Shown one piece after another: positions 33,378-43,361 of a stretch of 64,000 bases of DNA (position 1 is its first letter; each line of letters begins with the position of its first letter). Position numbers and translations under genes: made by a program. Under the pieces are notes generated by a model. It worked only from the letters and a program-made list of their open reading frames with translations. It searched no databases and was not told where the DNA came from. Origin of the DNA: Ligustrum vulgare. Taxonomy: Eukaryota > Streptophyta > Magnoliopsida > Lamiales > Oleaceae. The DNA lies in contig OY743174.1 in NCBI GenBank assembly GCA_963555705.1, forward strand, positions 26,787,608-26,851,607, given 5' to 3'.

Positions 33378-34304
33378 TCAGGGATCAAAGTGGGATAGAG
33401 TTATTTCATTCCAAGAAATTTTATCCTGATTTTCAGGATGCAGCTTTACTCCTCCTAAAGTTGGGAAATTCATTTCATCAAAATGACAATGTGCAAAACG
33501 TGCAGTAAAAAAATCACCTGTTAAGGGTTCAAGGTACCTAATGATAGAAGGTGAATCAAAACCAACATAAATCCCAAGTCTACGTTGGGAACCCATTTTG
33601 GTACGTTGTGGGGGAGAGATTGGTACTTGAACGGAACAACCAAAAACCCTTAGGTGAGAAATATTAAGTTCATGACCAGATGCAAGTTGTAGAGGTGAGT
33701 ATTGATAATGAGCAGTTGGTCTTATACGAATCAATGATGCAGCATGTAATATGGCATGACCCCAAACAGAAGCTGGGAGTTTTGTTTTCATGAGTAGTGG
33801 TCTAGCAATTAATTGTAGACATTTAATAAATGACACTGCTAATCCATTTTGTGTATGGACATGAGAAACTGAATGTTCAATGGAAATCCCAATTGACATG
33901 CAATACTCATTGAATCTCTGTGATCTAAACTCATCAGCATTATCAAGACGAATCGTCTTGATTGAGTAATCGGGAAATTGAGCTCGCAATTTTATTATTT
34001 GAGCAAGTAGCCTAGCAAAGGCTACATTTCTGGTGGAAATTAAACACACATGTGACCATCTAGTAAAAGAATCAACTAGTACCATAAAATAACGAAATGG
34101 TCCACATGATGGGTGTATCGGCCCACATATATCTCCATGAATCCTTTCTGAGAAAGTTGGAGATTCAACATTAACCTTTGTAGTGGAAGATCTAATGACT
34201 AATTTTCCTTGCGAGCAAGCAATACATGAATAATCATTACGTGAAAGAATCTTCTGGTTCTTTAAAGGATGTCCATGTGAGTTGCTAAATATTCGACGCA
34301 TCAT
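33378..34304 (-). pseudogene. Ty1/copia integrase, catalytic Glu lost
   Basis: An open frame of 308 codons. It contains the end of the zinc-binding domain (CIACSQGK) and the catalytic core with the first Asp in HGDICGPIHPSCGPFRYFMV and the second in TIRLDNADEFRS. The third acidic residue should follow HTQNGLA as Glu; here the codon is GTG, giving HTQNGLAVSFIK (about 33,830). It ends with YVGFDSPSIIRYLEPLTGD. The D,D,E triad is therefore broken although the frame is open. By these phrases it resembles the Ivana/Oryco-type plant copia integrases. Confidence 0.88.
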
Positions 34305-34399
34305 TATCGCTCATGGATGTCCAAGTCAATCATGCCAAAGTATAAAACTTTTTAATTCCACGAACTTCGGGTTCGTGATGTTGTTTAATTCAATTTCTT

Positions 34400-34781
34400 T
34401 TATGGATGTATAACACATTCCAGAAGGAAGTACCGGGAGTTTTTCTTTTATCTGCTTCTGGCCAGATACAAAAGAAGTAATGCAAAGATATTCAATGTTA
34501 TTTTCTTGGATCGTTTAAATGTGATATCCATTGCAGTGGATATCCTTAAAACTGAACAAATTTCTTCTGGATTTGCTAGAGTAGAGTGCATCGTTAATAC
34601 ATAGTTGTGTATTATTTGATAAAATAATACAAGTTTTGTCGGAGCCTTCAACGATCCTCGATGTGCTGGATGTTGTATTAACATTATTTTCCACTAATGC
34701 TAAGGTTAGAAAATACTTTTTCTTCCGGAGAATAGTATGTGTTGTTCCACTATCAACAAGACATGTAGCTTGGCAATTCAT
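34400..34781 (-). pseudogene. Copia aspartic protease
   Basis: The minus strand reads NCQATCLVDSGTTHTILR with the D-S-G active site intact, then NTTSSTSRIVEG and NDALYSSKSRRNLFSF, the usual blocks of a copia protease. It continues with frameshifts toward the integrase zinc region. It would process the polyprotein. Confidence 0.8.
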
Positions 34782-35059
34782 CTAAAATATAATCAAATAG
34801 ATATTTTAGAAAAGTGAATTTATGATCAAAAGAAGTTAAACATAATTTAACATGAAATGGACAACACATATTAAGATTTCAAAACAACAATAACATCGTG
34901 ACTTTCTAATAAAGCGACCTAATCTACATTTTCCAACGCGTCAGTATAGAAATCAGAGACATCTAAGTGTGTAATATTAACTGGACAATCAGCAAAATTT
35001 TTCTATATTTTTTTTCTTTTCCTTTAATCGACTGTTGGTAAAGGTTCACAGGGTGTTTT

Positions 35060-35929
35060 TCCGTACGACATGTACGTGACCAATGCCCTTTCATGCCACA
35101 TCGGAAGCAACTTTCTTCGTGTTTCCGTTTGATTATGTTATTTTCATTTGCCTTGTACCTTTTAATTATGTGGCCATGTTGCTGATGATTTTGTTGATGA
35201 TTTTGTCCAAGATTTCTTCCATGTCTACGCCATGTTCATGTCTGTGTCCACGTCTACGTTCGTGCCCATGGCCATGTCTGTATCCGTGTCTATTTCTTGA
35301 TATTGCATTTTCTTCAGGAAATGCAGTACAACTTGCTTCAGGAAATGGTACAGAACCGGTTGGGCGTAATTCGTGATTTTTCATCAACAATTCATATTTT
35401 GCTCGGCTACTAAAAGGCAAGATATGAGTTCTGAGTACCTTTTAAAACCACGCTCATGATATTGCTGGTGCAGGAGCACATTTGAGGCGTGAAAAGTGGA
35501 GAATGTTTTTTCTAACATATCTGCATCAGTGATCTTTTCTCCACACAAATTCAATTTTGAACATATTCTGAATAGTTCAGAATTGTACTCACTCACAGTT
35601 TTAAAATCTTGCAAACGAAAGTGCATCTATTCATAACGGGCTTTTGGGAGGACTACAGTCATTTGATGGTCAAATTTCTCTTTTAAGTTTTTCCAGAGTT
35701 CTTGTGGATCCTTCGCAGTGAGATATTTAATTTTCAATCTGTCATGAAGGTGGTGGCGAAGGAAAATAAGTGCTTTTGCACGATCCTGCAGGGATTCTTT
35801 GTTTCCTTCTTTTATTGTTTCTCCATGAGCTTTTGAAATAAGATGGACCTCGGCATCTAGGATCAATGATAGATAATTTTTCCCGGATAAATTGAGTGCA
35901 ATGAACTCGAGTTTTGTGATGTTTGCCAT
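35060..35929 (-). pseudogene. Copia gag with CCHC knuckle
   Basis: It starts with Met at 35,929 (MANITKLEFIALNLSGKNYL). It contains ELWKNLKEKFDHQ and then YNSELFRICSKLNLCGEKIT (35,384-35,626), typical of the copia Gag family (UBN2). A Gly/Arg/His-rich stretch follows. The nucleocapsid knuckle CFRCGMKGHWSRTC (about 35,065-35,108) has all four CCHC ligands. Stops at about 35,627 and 35,384 break the frame. A functional Gag would coat and package the element RNA. Confidence 0.85.
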
Positions 35930-35945
35930 TAAAATAACTATTCAA

Positions 35946-36599
35946 TCAAATAGGAGACATAATTAATTCCTCAAAAAATCTCAGTAAAGAATCAATGACA
36001 TGATTTCTATATCGAGTTTTTATTCTTCTGGAATATTAATTATAATTCTGAGTTGTTGTAGCAATGAAACAAAAATTTGAAATTACTATGTGCAAATCTA
36101 AGTTGTAGTATCAATTAATCATGATTATAATTATCAAGAATAAATTAACAAATGATTAATACGTATAATGAAAGTGGCATTAACAAAAGATTCTTCAAAA
36201 ATTGCATTTCAAGAATTGTGTGGTATGTATGTAACCATGTATCATAAAGTTATGTTTAATCATTACCTTTCTTGAAATTGTGATTTTAGTTTTCAAAAAG
36301 AAAAATATTTTTTTTGCTTTTGTAAGTGCACTTTATTGGAATGATGAATTGATTAGATTATAAAATTATCTTTTTAGAAAATACATAAAATGTGATTTCA
36401 TTTAAACCATATATTTGATAGATCAACGTAGTAAGCATTAACATAATTAACAATACATATAGTCGAAAGATCGACTGTACAGGTATCAACAAAATTTAGG
36501 ATTAACTTCTGTATATAAAGTCGAAATTGTGTAGGTATCAGTATAATTTAAAACATCCTAATATGAAGGTATAATAAGAGCAGAAATATTTAAAACCCC
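35946..36599. other. Copia 5' leader, non-coding
   Basis: This AT-rich stretch lies upstream of gag (minus sense), with recurrent phrases such as GATCGACTGTACAGGTATCA and AAGTCGAAATTGTGTAGGTATC (36,460-36,545). No gene is seen. Confidence 0.5.
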
Positions 36600-36800
36600 A
36601 GTAGAACCAACTATATAGGTGGTTTTAAACTAATAGAACCAACCATAATGTTGTGAGTATTATATACTTAAAATTGGTAGAACCAACCATATAGGTGGTA
36701 GCATGATATACTTAAAACTGGTAGAACCAACCATATAGGTGGTAGCATGATATACTTAAAACTAGTAGAACCAACCATATAGGTGGTAGCGTAATATAAA
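36600..36800. repeat. 44-bp tandem repeat in the copia leader
   Basis: Units beginning GGTAGAACCAACCATATAGG recur at 36,676, 36,720 and 36,764 with a 44-bp period, with two more diverged copies at about 36,601 and 36,630. Each unit contains the inverted pair ACCAACC...GGTGGT, so each can form a hairpin in the RNA leader. Confidence 0.85.
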
Positions 36801-36886
36801 AGATATTTAAAATTATTACCTTCTTTATACAGATTGAACATTTGTAAACTCAGTTGGCTAGAGTCTCGTGCTGATAACGGCATAAT

Positions 36887-37023
36887 TGTAATAATATAGA
36901 GATTGAGAGAATTATTTTTAATTCAATTATGTGTCAAATGAAGAAGTGAAGTACCCTATTTATAGGGGGTAGACAATGGTATAATTGCAATAATATAAGC
37001 TTTACATGGGTATAAAGGTCATT
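36887..37023 (-). mobile_element. Copia 5' LTR (partial) with adjacent primer-site candidate
   Basis: On the minus strand this segment precedes CGTTATCAGCACGAGACTCT (36,857-36,876), a sequence often seen right after plant copia LTRs and thought to act as primer site. It holds a TATA-like CCCTATAAATAGGG (36,955-36,968). It merges into the Tat LTR at about 37,024, and I could not identify a clean 5-bp target duplication. Confidence 0.5.
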
Positions 37024-37466
37024 CACACTAAAGATATTTTATAACTTATACAAATAATGATTATAACTTGCTAAATACTTATTAACCATGCCGTGGTGTG
37101 CCCACTAGTACACAATCTTCTGCAAATGGGTAAGGTAGGCGCCACTTATGTAGGTATATTCACTAAATCACGTGGCTCTAGGTAATCCACTTGCATTGAG
37201 TTCGCTATTCCTAGCTTTGTGCGGAGTCTCCTTTAGCCCTCATTCATACGGAGGTCGGTATTTTACCGACCTAGCATATTTCCATCCAGATGGGTTCGCT
37301 TGTAGGTCGGAGATCGAAGTGAGAGGTACTCAATAAGGTGTGGGGATTAAATGGGAGCTCAGATGTGGGCCAAGCCCATATTGCTAAAGCCCCTTTATTA
37401 TGGATCAAGCCCACTTTTATTGTTCTAAATCGATCTAGGCCTTTGCCTAATCTTTGAGCATCAATA
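37024..37466 (-). mobile_element. Tat 5' LTR, outer half
   Basis: It runs parallel to 1,205-1,636: ACCATGCC, then CACAATCTTCTGCAAATGGG, CTCCTTTAGCCCTCATTCAT and so on, ending GAGCATCAATA where the left LTR ends GAGTATCAACA. Together with 20,651-20,902 it makes one LTR, but the two halves overlap by about 33 bp around the AGATATTTT phrase. Either a longer duplication occurred or the halves come from two related insertions. Confidence 0.75.
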
Positions 37467-37776
37467 GGATTTGTGCATTTGTGTTGCAAGATTATGGGTT
37501 GTTTATTTTTTAATTCATTAGATACTTTCATGAAAGCAACTTTTGTTACTCCTCCGAGTTTCAACATTTTGTTTCATAAGTTTGCAGGCAGATATTTGGG
37601 TAATCCTTTATGAGTCTAATACACAAGCCCATACATTTCTTTGATGTCCAATGTTATTTTGGTTTAACAATTTTTAGTGATCGATCTTAGAGATTTTGTT
37701 TGGCAATTTTTAGTGATTGATCTTTGAGATTTTGCCTTTTAATGGACCATGAAAAACAGTTTTATATTGGTTTCAG

Positions 37777-37878
37777 GTGTTTCTTAAAGTTACGGCAGAG
37801 ACTGGGCAAGTAACCCTTCATGGTGACCACCCAACACTCGGAGTATTTTCTTTACCGATCAAGACGACATATTTATAA
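37777..37878 (+). pseudogene. Possible orphan terminal exon
   Basis: After a good acceptor (TATATTGGTTTCAG) a 34-codon frame runs VFLKVTAETGQVTLHGDHPT to IKTTYL and a TAA. Codon use looks protein-like. I do not recognise the family and find no partner exon nearby. Confidence 0.25.
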
Positions 37879-38387
37879 AGAAGAGATGTATAAATTTTAT
37901 TCAAATTCATCATTCAACTGAATCTTCTATCTTTAATTCATCATTCGTAATTTCGATTTCAACAAATTTGTCCAGAATATTTGGTCTTGAAAAAGCAAAG
38001 CATCATTCATGTCTACATTGCTCATGAGTAGAAGTTGAATCATCAGTGGTCCAAGAAAATCCTTAAATCATCTTTTAATCCAAAGTAACCTTCTTCTCTT
38101 ATAAAAGTTTGTTATCTTGATTGAGAAATCCAGCCTTCTATATATATATATATATATATAATTCAAAATTTGAAAAGATCAAATTATTTGCTCCTGGTTT
38201 TTGTTCCTTTACCCAATTTACTTGCTTTGTGATCTGATCCACCAAAATTAAACTAAAAATGAGATTGAAATCTATGAAATTGATCTGATCCACAATAGTT
38301 TTAAGATTTGAGATTTGAATCTATGAAATGATTCTTTAGGCTGCAAGTTGAACGAGAAAAATCGGAAAGGATAGGTCCTATGGCGTA

Positions 38388-38717
38388 CTATTCAGAACAG
38401 GTTAAAGCTTGCAAAAGAGACACTTTCAGGCGAAGCTGTTCAAAAGCATTTTGAAGAGACGGGTGAAGATGAGAACATCCAATAAAATCGAGATGTTCAT
38501 GCATCAGACAGACCGAGAATATCGCATCATGATGGGTACTGAAATTCGCATTCGTCGGGATCCTTTGGCAATAAGAAGAAGGGTACTTCTTCGAATAATG
38601 GGATGTTAGGGCGGAGATGAGTGGTGATGCTGGTTGAAAAGCAGTGGAGAGACATGAAAGAGATAGAAGGGTATATAGAGCTTGTTCGGGTATGGAGGTT
38701 ACCACATTTAATAACAA
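38388..38717 (-). pseudogene. Unrecognised ORF with upstream TATA-like box
   Basis: A 109-codon open frame on the minus strand (starts MLLNVVTSIPEQAL; contains QNAFEQLRLKVSLLQ). A TATA-like CTATATACCC lies near 38,672-38,682, inside this frame. It is followed by another ATG whose frame (MSLHCFSTSITTHLRPNIPL) runs about 45 codons. The region is less AT-rich than its surroundings, which hints at former coding, but neither frame matches a family I know. Confidence 0.25.
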
Positions 38718-39680
38718 CTTTAATGATGTCGAGTTCTTAGTCTAAGAAAAGATTGGAACTTTTGTTAGAAAAAAGTTATGGAGTTCGTAAATTTTTTACT
38801 ATTTTTCATTTATTGTATTATTAGCGTCTTTATGTTTTCAATAAATATAATTTATACACTTATTTATATGTCAAAATTAGAATATTATATTTTCGTTTTA
38901 GAATAAACTAGTTCATCACCCGTGCGATGCACGAACATATTATATTTACAAAAATTAATGCACAAAATCACAATTATTGGAAAAAATTCAATAAAATAAC
39001 AAAAAACAATATCGAATTTTGAAAACCTCCTTATACACAACATTTGTCGTTGTTGATAAAGATAATGTATTGACACATAACATAAAGACTCATTAGATGA
39101 AGCAAGAAAAATAAAAAAGACAAATTTGCATAGAAATTTCATTAGTATAACCTTTTGCAGCAATATTAGGATGCAGTGCATACAAATTTGCTTAGGAATT
39201 CCATTAATATAATCTCTAGTAACCTCACAAAAGAAGAATAAAGTTTTTATCCAAGGTAGACAGAGAGTTTCTACAACACTGTAATTACCAATTTTTCTTT
39301 TCATTTTTCAAGAGCACTTCTTCAGTAAAACCACTCTATTTCCTTTTTCGTGCTGCAAGTAAGATAAAAGATTGCCTAACAAACCTATGATGATCCCTTC
39401 ATTTTCCTTTCTTTCATTTTTTTTTTTTTTTTTTGGGAGGGGGGATTTCACGAAAAGCTAGCACCATGTTTGGAATTATCATGACCCCTCAATTGATATT
39501 CTTCCAAGTACTGTTTTCAGTTATAATCACTTATTTCATGCAAAGAATCATTATCAGAAAAGGTATAATTGCAAGGTTCTAACCAATTTACGGGACCCAT
39601 AACATACACAGGCATATATTTGAATCAAACAAATGCAAGTGCAAATCTAAATAAGAAGAAATAACTCTGAGTAATTCTTT

Positions 39681-39989
39681 TCAATCTAAAACCACGTGGC
39701 ATAAGAGACATGGAACACAGTTAATCACTGAGGCACCTGAACACTTAGAGAAGTTCTCAAATTCTGTGTAATCGTTATCTGAGATCACAGTCTTGTACCA
39801 TGTCTTGCTCGCGGCATAAATTGTAGAAGCCTCTTCCTTGTTGATTTTCTTTCTCTTCTTGGCAAGCTTCTCCTGCTTAGCCTTAACAATGGCATCTAAA
39901 GAAACCTGTAGAACCGAACTCCATACCACCATATGACCCTCAGTGACCGTTGTGACTACTCTGCATCCAAATGGTAATGTATGTGTCAA
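39681..39989 (-). pseudogene. Unrecognised exon-like fragment within the Helitron
   Basis: The minus-strand frame reads [20 protein letters not shown], then [20 protein letters not shown] and [18 protein letters not shown] Lys-rich helix is followed by a mixed sequence with protein-like composition. A splice-acceptor-like CTACAG precedes VSLDAI. It is not part of KAS II. I do not recognise the source gene; capture from a second locus is possible. Confidence 0.3.
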
Positions 39990-40209
39990 TGTCTAATCTT
40001 GAAACAAAAAGTGCCTGTGCCTATGTAACTTCTATGTTCCAAAACACATGCAATAAAATTGCAGAAAAGCTCATATCAGCTAGTGGAGTCTCTAGTCAGA
40101 TTCACATCATTTCCATTGATTTAACATCAATAATTTTTCCTTTTTTCAATTTTTTTAGTTTGTTTGTTTGCTAAAGCACATCCTAATCTCTAAAACATTC
40201 TGAAGTTAC

Positions 40210-41112
40210 CTTCATCCCACCCATGGCTGAGCCAATCAAGATTCCACATCTAGTTTTATCTAATTCATTCATCACTTCATCTGTAATCCCACCATCGACC
40301 AAAGCCTTCTTGCCCACTGTCAACATGTAAAGCATGAATCTGTTCATCCTTTTAGAAAGTTTGGGTGCAACCCAACCATCTGTCAAGAATGTCCTGATCT
40401 CCCCAGCAATTTTCTACAATTCAAAGCCCATGTAGTCAAAACTGAAACCAGTTCAAAACGATAGGAGGGGAGATCATGATGACGTACTGTTGGATACTGG
40501 GAACAATCAAATGCCTCTATCTCACTAATGCCACTAAAACCTTCAAGCAGGTTATTGTAAAACACATCTGGATCGTGACCAATTGGCGTCTCCACACCCA
40601 TACCTGTCACAACCACTCGCCTCTGCTTGGTTGGAGGTTTCTTTTTAGCTGTAGCTTCCATGGCAGGTTGCCACAAGTATGGCCATTGTTTCGCCTATAA
40701 TTAGATGGAAGCAAAGGGCGTTGAAAATAACCCTGTAAAAAGAAATCATTCTACAGAATGTTCAGAATTCCTAAAGCAAATCAAATTCCAATTTAGCATT
40801 TTAATAACACTGTCAATCTTAAGGTTCAAAGATTCACTTTCTAACTTTGAAGATTCAATGTTGAAGGACAGCGGAGGCTGCGGAGCAATTAATGGGGATA
40901 GTCGATAGAGCAAGACCCCACGAAGCACACCACTTCGAACACTCGATTCCAGCGCTGAAGCTATAGCATCCGCCGCCGGTTTTGAGCCCCCACCTCTGGC
41001 CACTCCTCCGCCACCCCTTCACCTGGGGTGTCCTATGAGACCACACCGTTGATGGCAGGGGCAGAGGAGTATGATTATGTTGCAATTCACAAAGATTTTT
41101 ATTAGCTAGCAA
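40210..41112 (-). pseudogene. 3-ketoacyl-ACP synthase II fragment (plastid fatty acid synthesis)
   Basis: Plant KAS II elongates 16:0-ACP to 18:0-ACP in plastids. The exon ending at 40,488 reads KQRRVVVTGMGVETPIGHDP, DVFYNNLLEGFSGISEIEAF and DCSQYPT. A 74-nt intron (40,414-40,487, GT...AG) is followed by exon 40,210-40,413: KIAGEIRTFLTDGWVAPKLS, YMLTVGKKALVDGGITDEVM and CGILIGSAMGGMK, ending at a GT donor. Splicing keeps the frame. The remaining exons, including the Cys-His-His active site, are missing. Upstream (40,700-41,112) a Ser/Arg-rich, transit-peptide-like sequence is interrupted by frameshifts. It is a partial copy, most likely captured by the surrounding Helitron. Usual names for the gene are KAS2 or FAB1. 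Confidence 0.85.
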
Positions 41113-41551
41113 AGTCTTACTTTGAAAATAGAGAATACCGCCGGGCGGCCCATTTGCCCCTGTAACAGATACGCAAGAGCTCCATTTTCTTACGCGGTGA
41201 CGCGCTTTATTTGGTTGGTATTCTGCACAAATCTTGGCTATGGCATCAAAGGAACCGTCGTCAACAGAGGAGAGGGAGAAGACGTCTCTTGATATCTACT
41301 TCTGTTTGTGTGGAAGAAAGTAAACGTGGAGAGTTGTAGTATAGTGCAGAAATCCCCACTAAGTGAAAACTACCCATCACTTTCACCCACTGATGCAACA
41401 ACCGTGTACAACTTGGGAAGTGGGTCAAAAATAACTGAACAAACCATAACGTCTAGGTGAAATTTGATTCTGTTCACATAAGAGATTCTTTTCCAAATTA
41501 AAAATTGAATTGAAGATTTCCAGAATCTCTGTTGTTTTTATTAATATATAG

Positions 41552-42992
41552 TTATTACTTAATTTGTGTTTATTTATTTATATTTTAGAAAATATCCCAA
41601 AATCATGAGAATGAAGAAATTGATAAAAATAGTGCACTTTGGATGACATTTGGAACTCAATTGGACAATTGAGAAGTTAGTGATGTCAACTGGGAAAGAT
41701 ACATGGTGTTAAATGGAAGAAATCAAGAGTTGGAGGACCCAATTGAAGAAGTTGGAAGTTGAAACGAGCTAATTGAGAAGATTCTAAAGTATGGGGACCA
41801 AAATGCTTCAATTGAAAGTGGAGGATTACAATTGCAAATAAAAGCAAATGACCTACTGATACAGTTTGCAAAGTTGAAAATTGCACTGATGTCTATAACC
41901 ACGCGATCGCGGGCCATAAGCCTGCACGGTCACGCGACACTGTCAAATTTTGACCCGAGAGTTAAACACATAACAATGCGATTGCACGCTCATCCGGCTG
42001 GTTGCGGGTTGGGCTTTTGGCACGATTTTCATCAGATTTTCCTCCTTCTTCCACTAAGTTTTTCCAAAACCTATATATACAACATATGTGGCACGAATTT
42101 CATACATTTTCCTCACCTAAGAATAACATAAAACTCAGATTTTTACATTAAATTCTTGTGACATCAACGCATAGCAAAGGGGCGAGATTTGAAGATCAAA
42201 TGAAAAAATGAATCTTGGTGCATGCTTTCAATTCTTCTATATTATTTGCAATGAACGCTTATATTTATTGTTTTTGTTATTTGATCATGATATGTAACTA
42301 AACTTTCATGTTGGGATAAACGACGTAGCCTAATTTATTATTTTAATTCCAAATTCATTTATTTTAATGATTCGTTGCATTATTGATTTTATTTTGAGTT
42401 TAATGCTAGAGTTAATTGGCCACTAATACATGATTTCGTGGTTTGTTTTTATAATCCGAGAAGTGAGCTAACAAACTAGACTTGGGAATAAAATCCGGTA
42501 ATTGGACAAGAAATAGAGATATACTTTTGTTATTATCGCGATCGTGTATTAATTCTTGTGTTCTATGCATCTAGATTATAAGGAATAATTCAAACCCTGT
42601 GCATAGATACACGATTGACTTATTTAGGCAGAATTGATTTAAACTCGAAAGAGAAGTTTCAACATACATTAGTGAATTGGACCGAATGCATATTTAGGAA
42701 ATAAAACTGGAATTTGAGTTAATTTAATTAGTTAGGTGAAATCGTGAATCCCAACTACTTTACAATCATTTTAAAAATAAAAGCAAATTTGCAATTTATT
42801 TCTTTAATTTATTTTCTTAGTTTAAGTTTAAAAAACAAAACACTTTTTATTATTCAAATAATGAAAAGAACTAACAATTTCGATACTTAATAGCAGTCGT
42901 CATGGGACGATAATCCGGACTCTTTCATCCATTTTATTAATTTTCACTCCGTACACTCACGGATATATTTTATGTTGCAAAATAAGTGAACA
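41552..42992 (+). mobile_element. 5' LTR of an Athila-type Ty3/gypsy element
   Basis: The LTR ends AATAAGTGAACA at 42,992, followed by the primer site. It contains CATGGGACGATAATCCGGAC and TCACTCCGTACACTCACGG, matching the family layout 'cctcgtgggatcgacaacccggactc' of other LTRs here. A TATA-like CCTATATATACAAC lies near 42,070. One GCGATCGC palindrome sits at 41,899-41,913. The 5' border is taken as the Helitron edge and may be truncated. Confidence 0.7.
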
Positions 42993-42999
42993 AGTTTTA

Positions 43000-43016
43000 G
43001 GCGCCGTTGCCGGGAA
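43000..43016 (+). promoter_or_regulatory. Primer-binding site of the Athila-type element
   Basis: GGCGCCGTTGCCGGGAA lies seven bases after the LTR end. This sequence is the usual primer site of plant Athila elements, complementary to the 3' end of a tRNA of the Asp type. Confidence 0.85.
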
Positions 43017-43112
43017 CTGTTTTATATTAATATCGATACTACTTAGCTCTTACTTTACTTTGAGTTTCTATTTAGTTTTTTTTTTTTAGTTAATGTATGT
43101 TAAGAAAAAAAT

Positions 43113-43246
43113 GCTATTTGTACCTATGGGTGTACCGATTTGTTTGTACCGATTGTATGATGACCGTTGATCAATGTGTGATGTGATGTGTTGAAAAATA
43201 AGATCATGCCATGTGTAAGATCTGTATATCAATCAGTACGAATAGC
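43113..43246. mobile_element. 134-bp MITE-like insertion in the Athila leader
   Basis: It is bounded by GCTATTTGTAC (43,113) and its near-perfect inverse GTACGAATAGC (ending 43,246), 10 of 11 positions. The interior contains GTACCGAT repeats. It has no coding capacity. I found no clear target duplication, so classification is open. Confidence 0.5.
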
Positions 43247-43361
43247 ACGGTTGGCGTTGAGAATGTCTAAATCTTGTGATTTGCTTCCTTTTGATATAGA
43301 AATCGAACGCACCTTTCGACAAGGTGTAAAGTTCGAAACAGCTTAACAAACAGGTCTAGAC

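Larger units (their letters stand above)
37467..38907. other. Low-repeat stretch between the Tat block and the Helitron
   Basis: There is no transposon signature here apart from an (AT)n tract at 38,142-38,160. Two weak coding candidates are listed separately (37,777-37,878 and 38,388-38,717). This is the best candidate in the left 40 kb for ancestral, non-transposon DNA. Confidence 0.4.
38908..41551 (-). mobile_element. Helitron with captured gene fragments
   Basis: On the minus strand the 3' terminus ends in CTAG (38,908-38,911) followed by T. It is preceded by the hairpin CGTGCATCGCACG (38,921-38,933) about ten bases inside, the canonical Helitron end. The likely 5' terminus is at about 41,551, where the minus strand reads CTATATATTAATAAAAAC; the usual first bases TC are not exact. 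Rolling-circle replication genes are absent, so it is non-autonomous. It contains a KAS II fragment and one unrecognised exon-like ORF, as expected of gene-capturing Helitrons. Confidence 0.65.

Noticed and set aside
38885..39304. 139-codon frame on the minus strand
   Set aside because: Composition (Phe, Ile, Cys rich) is that of translated AT-rich DNA and it runs through the Helitron end hairpin.
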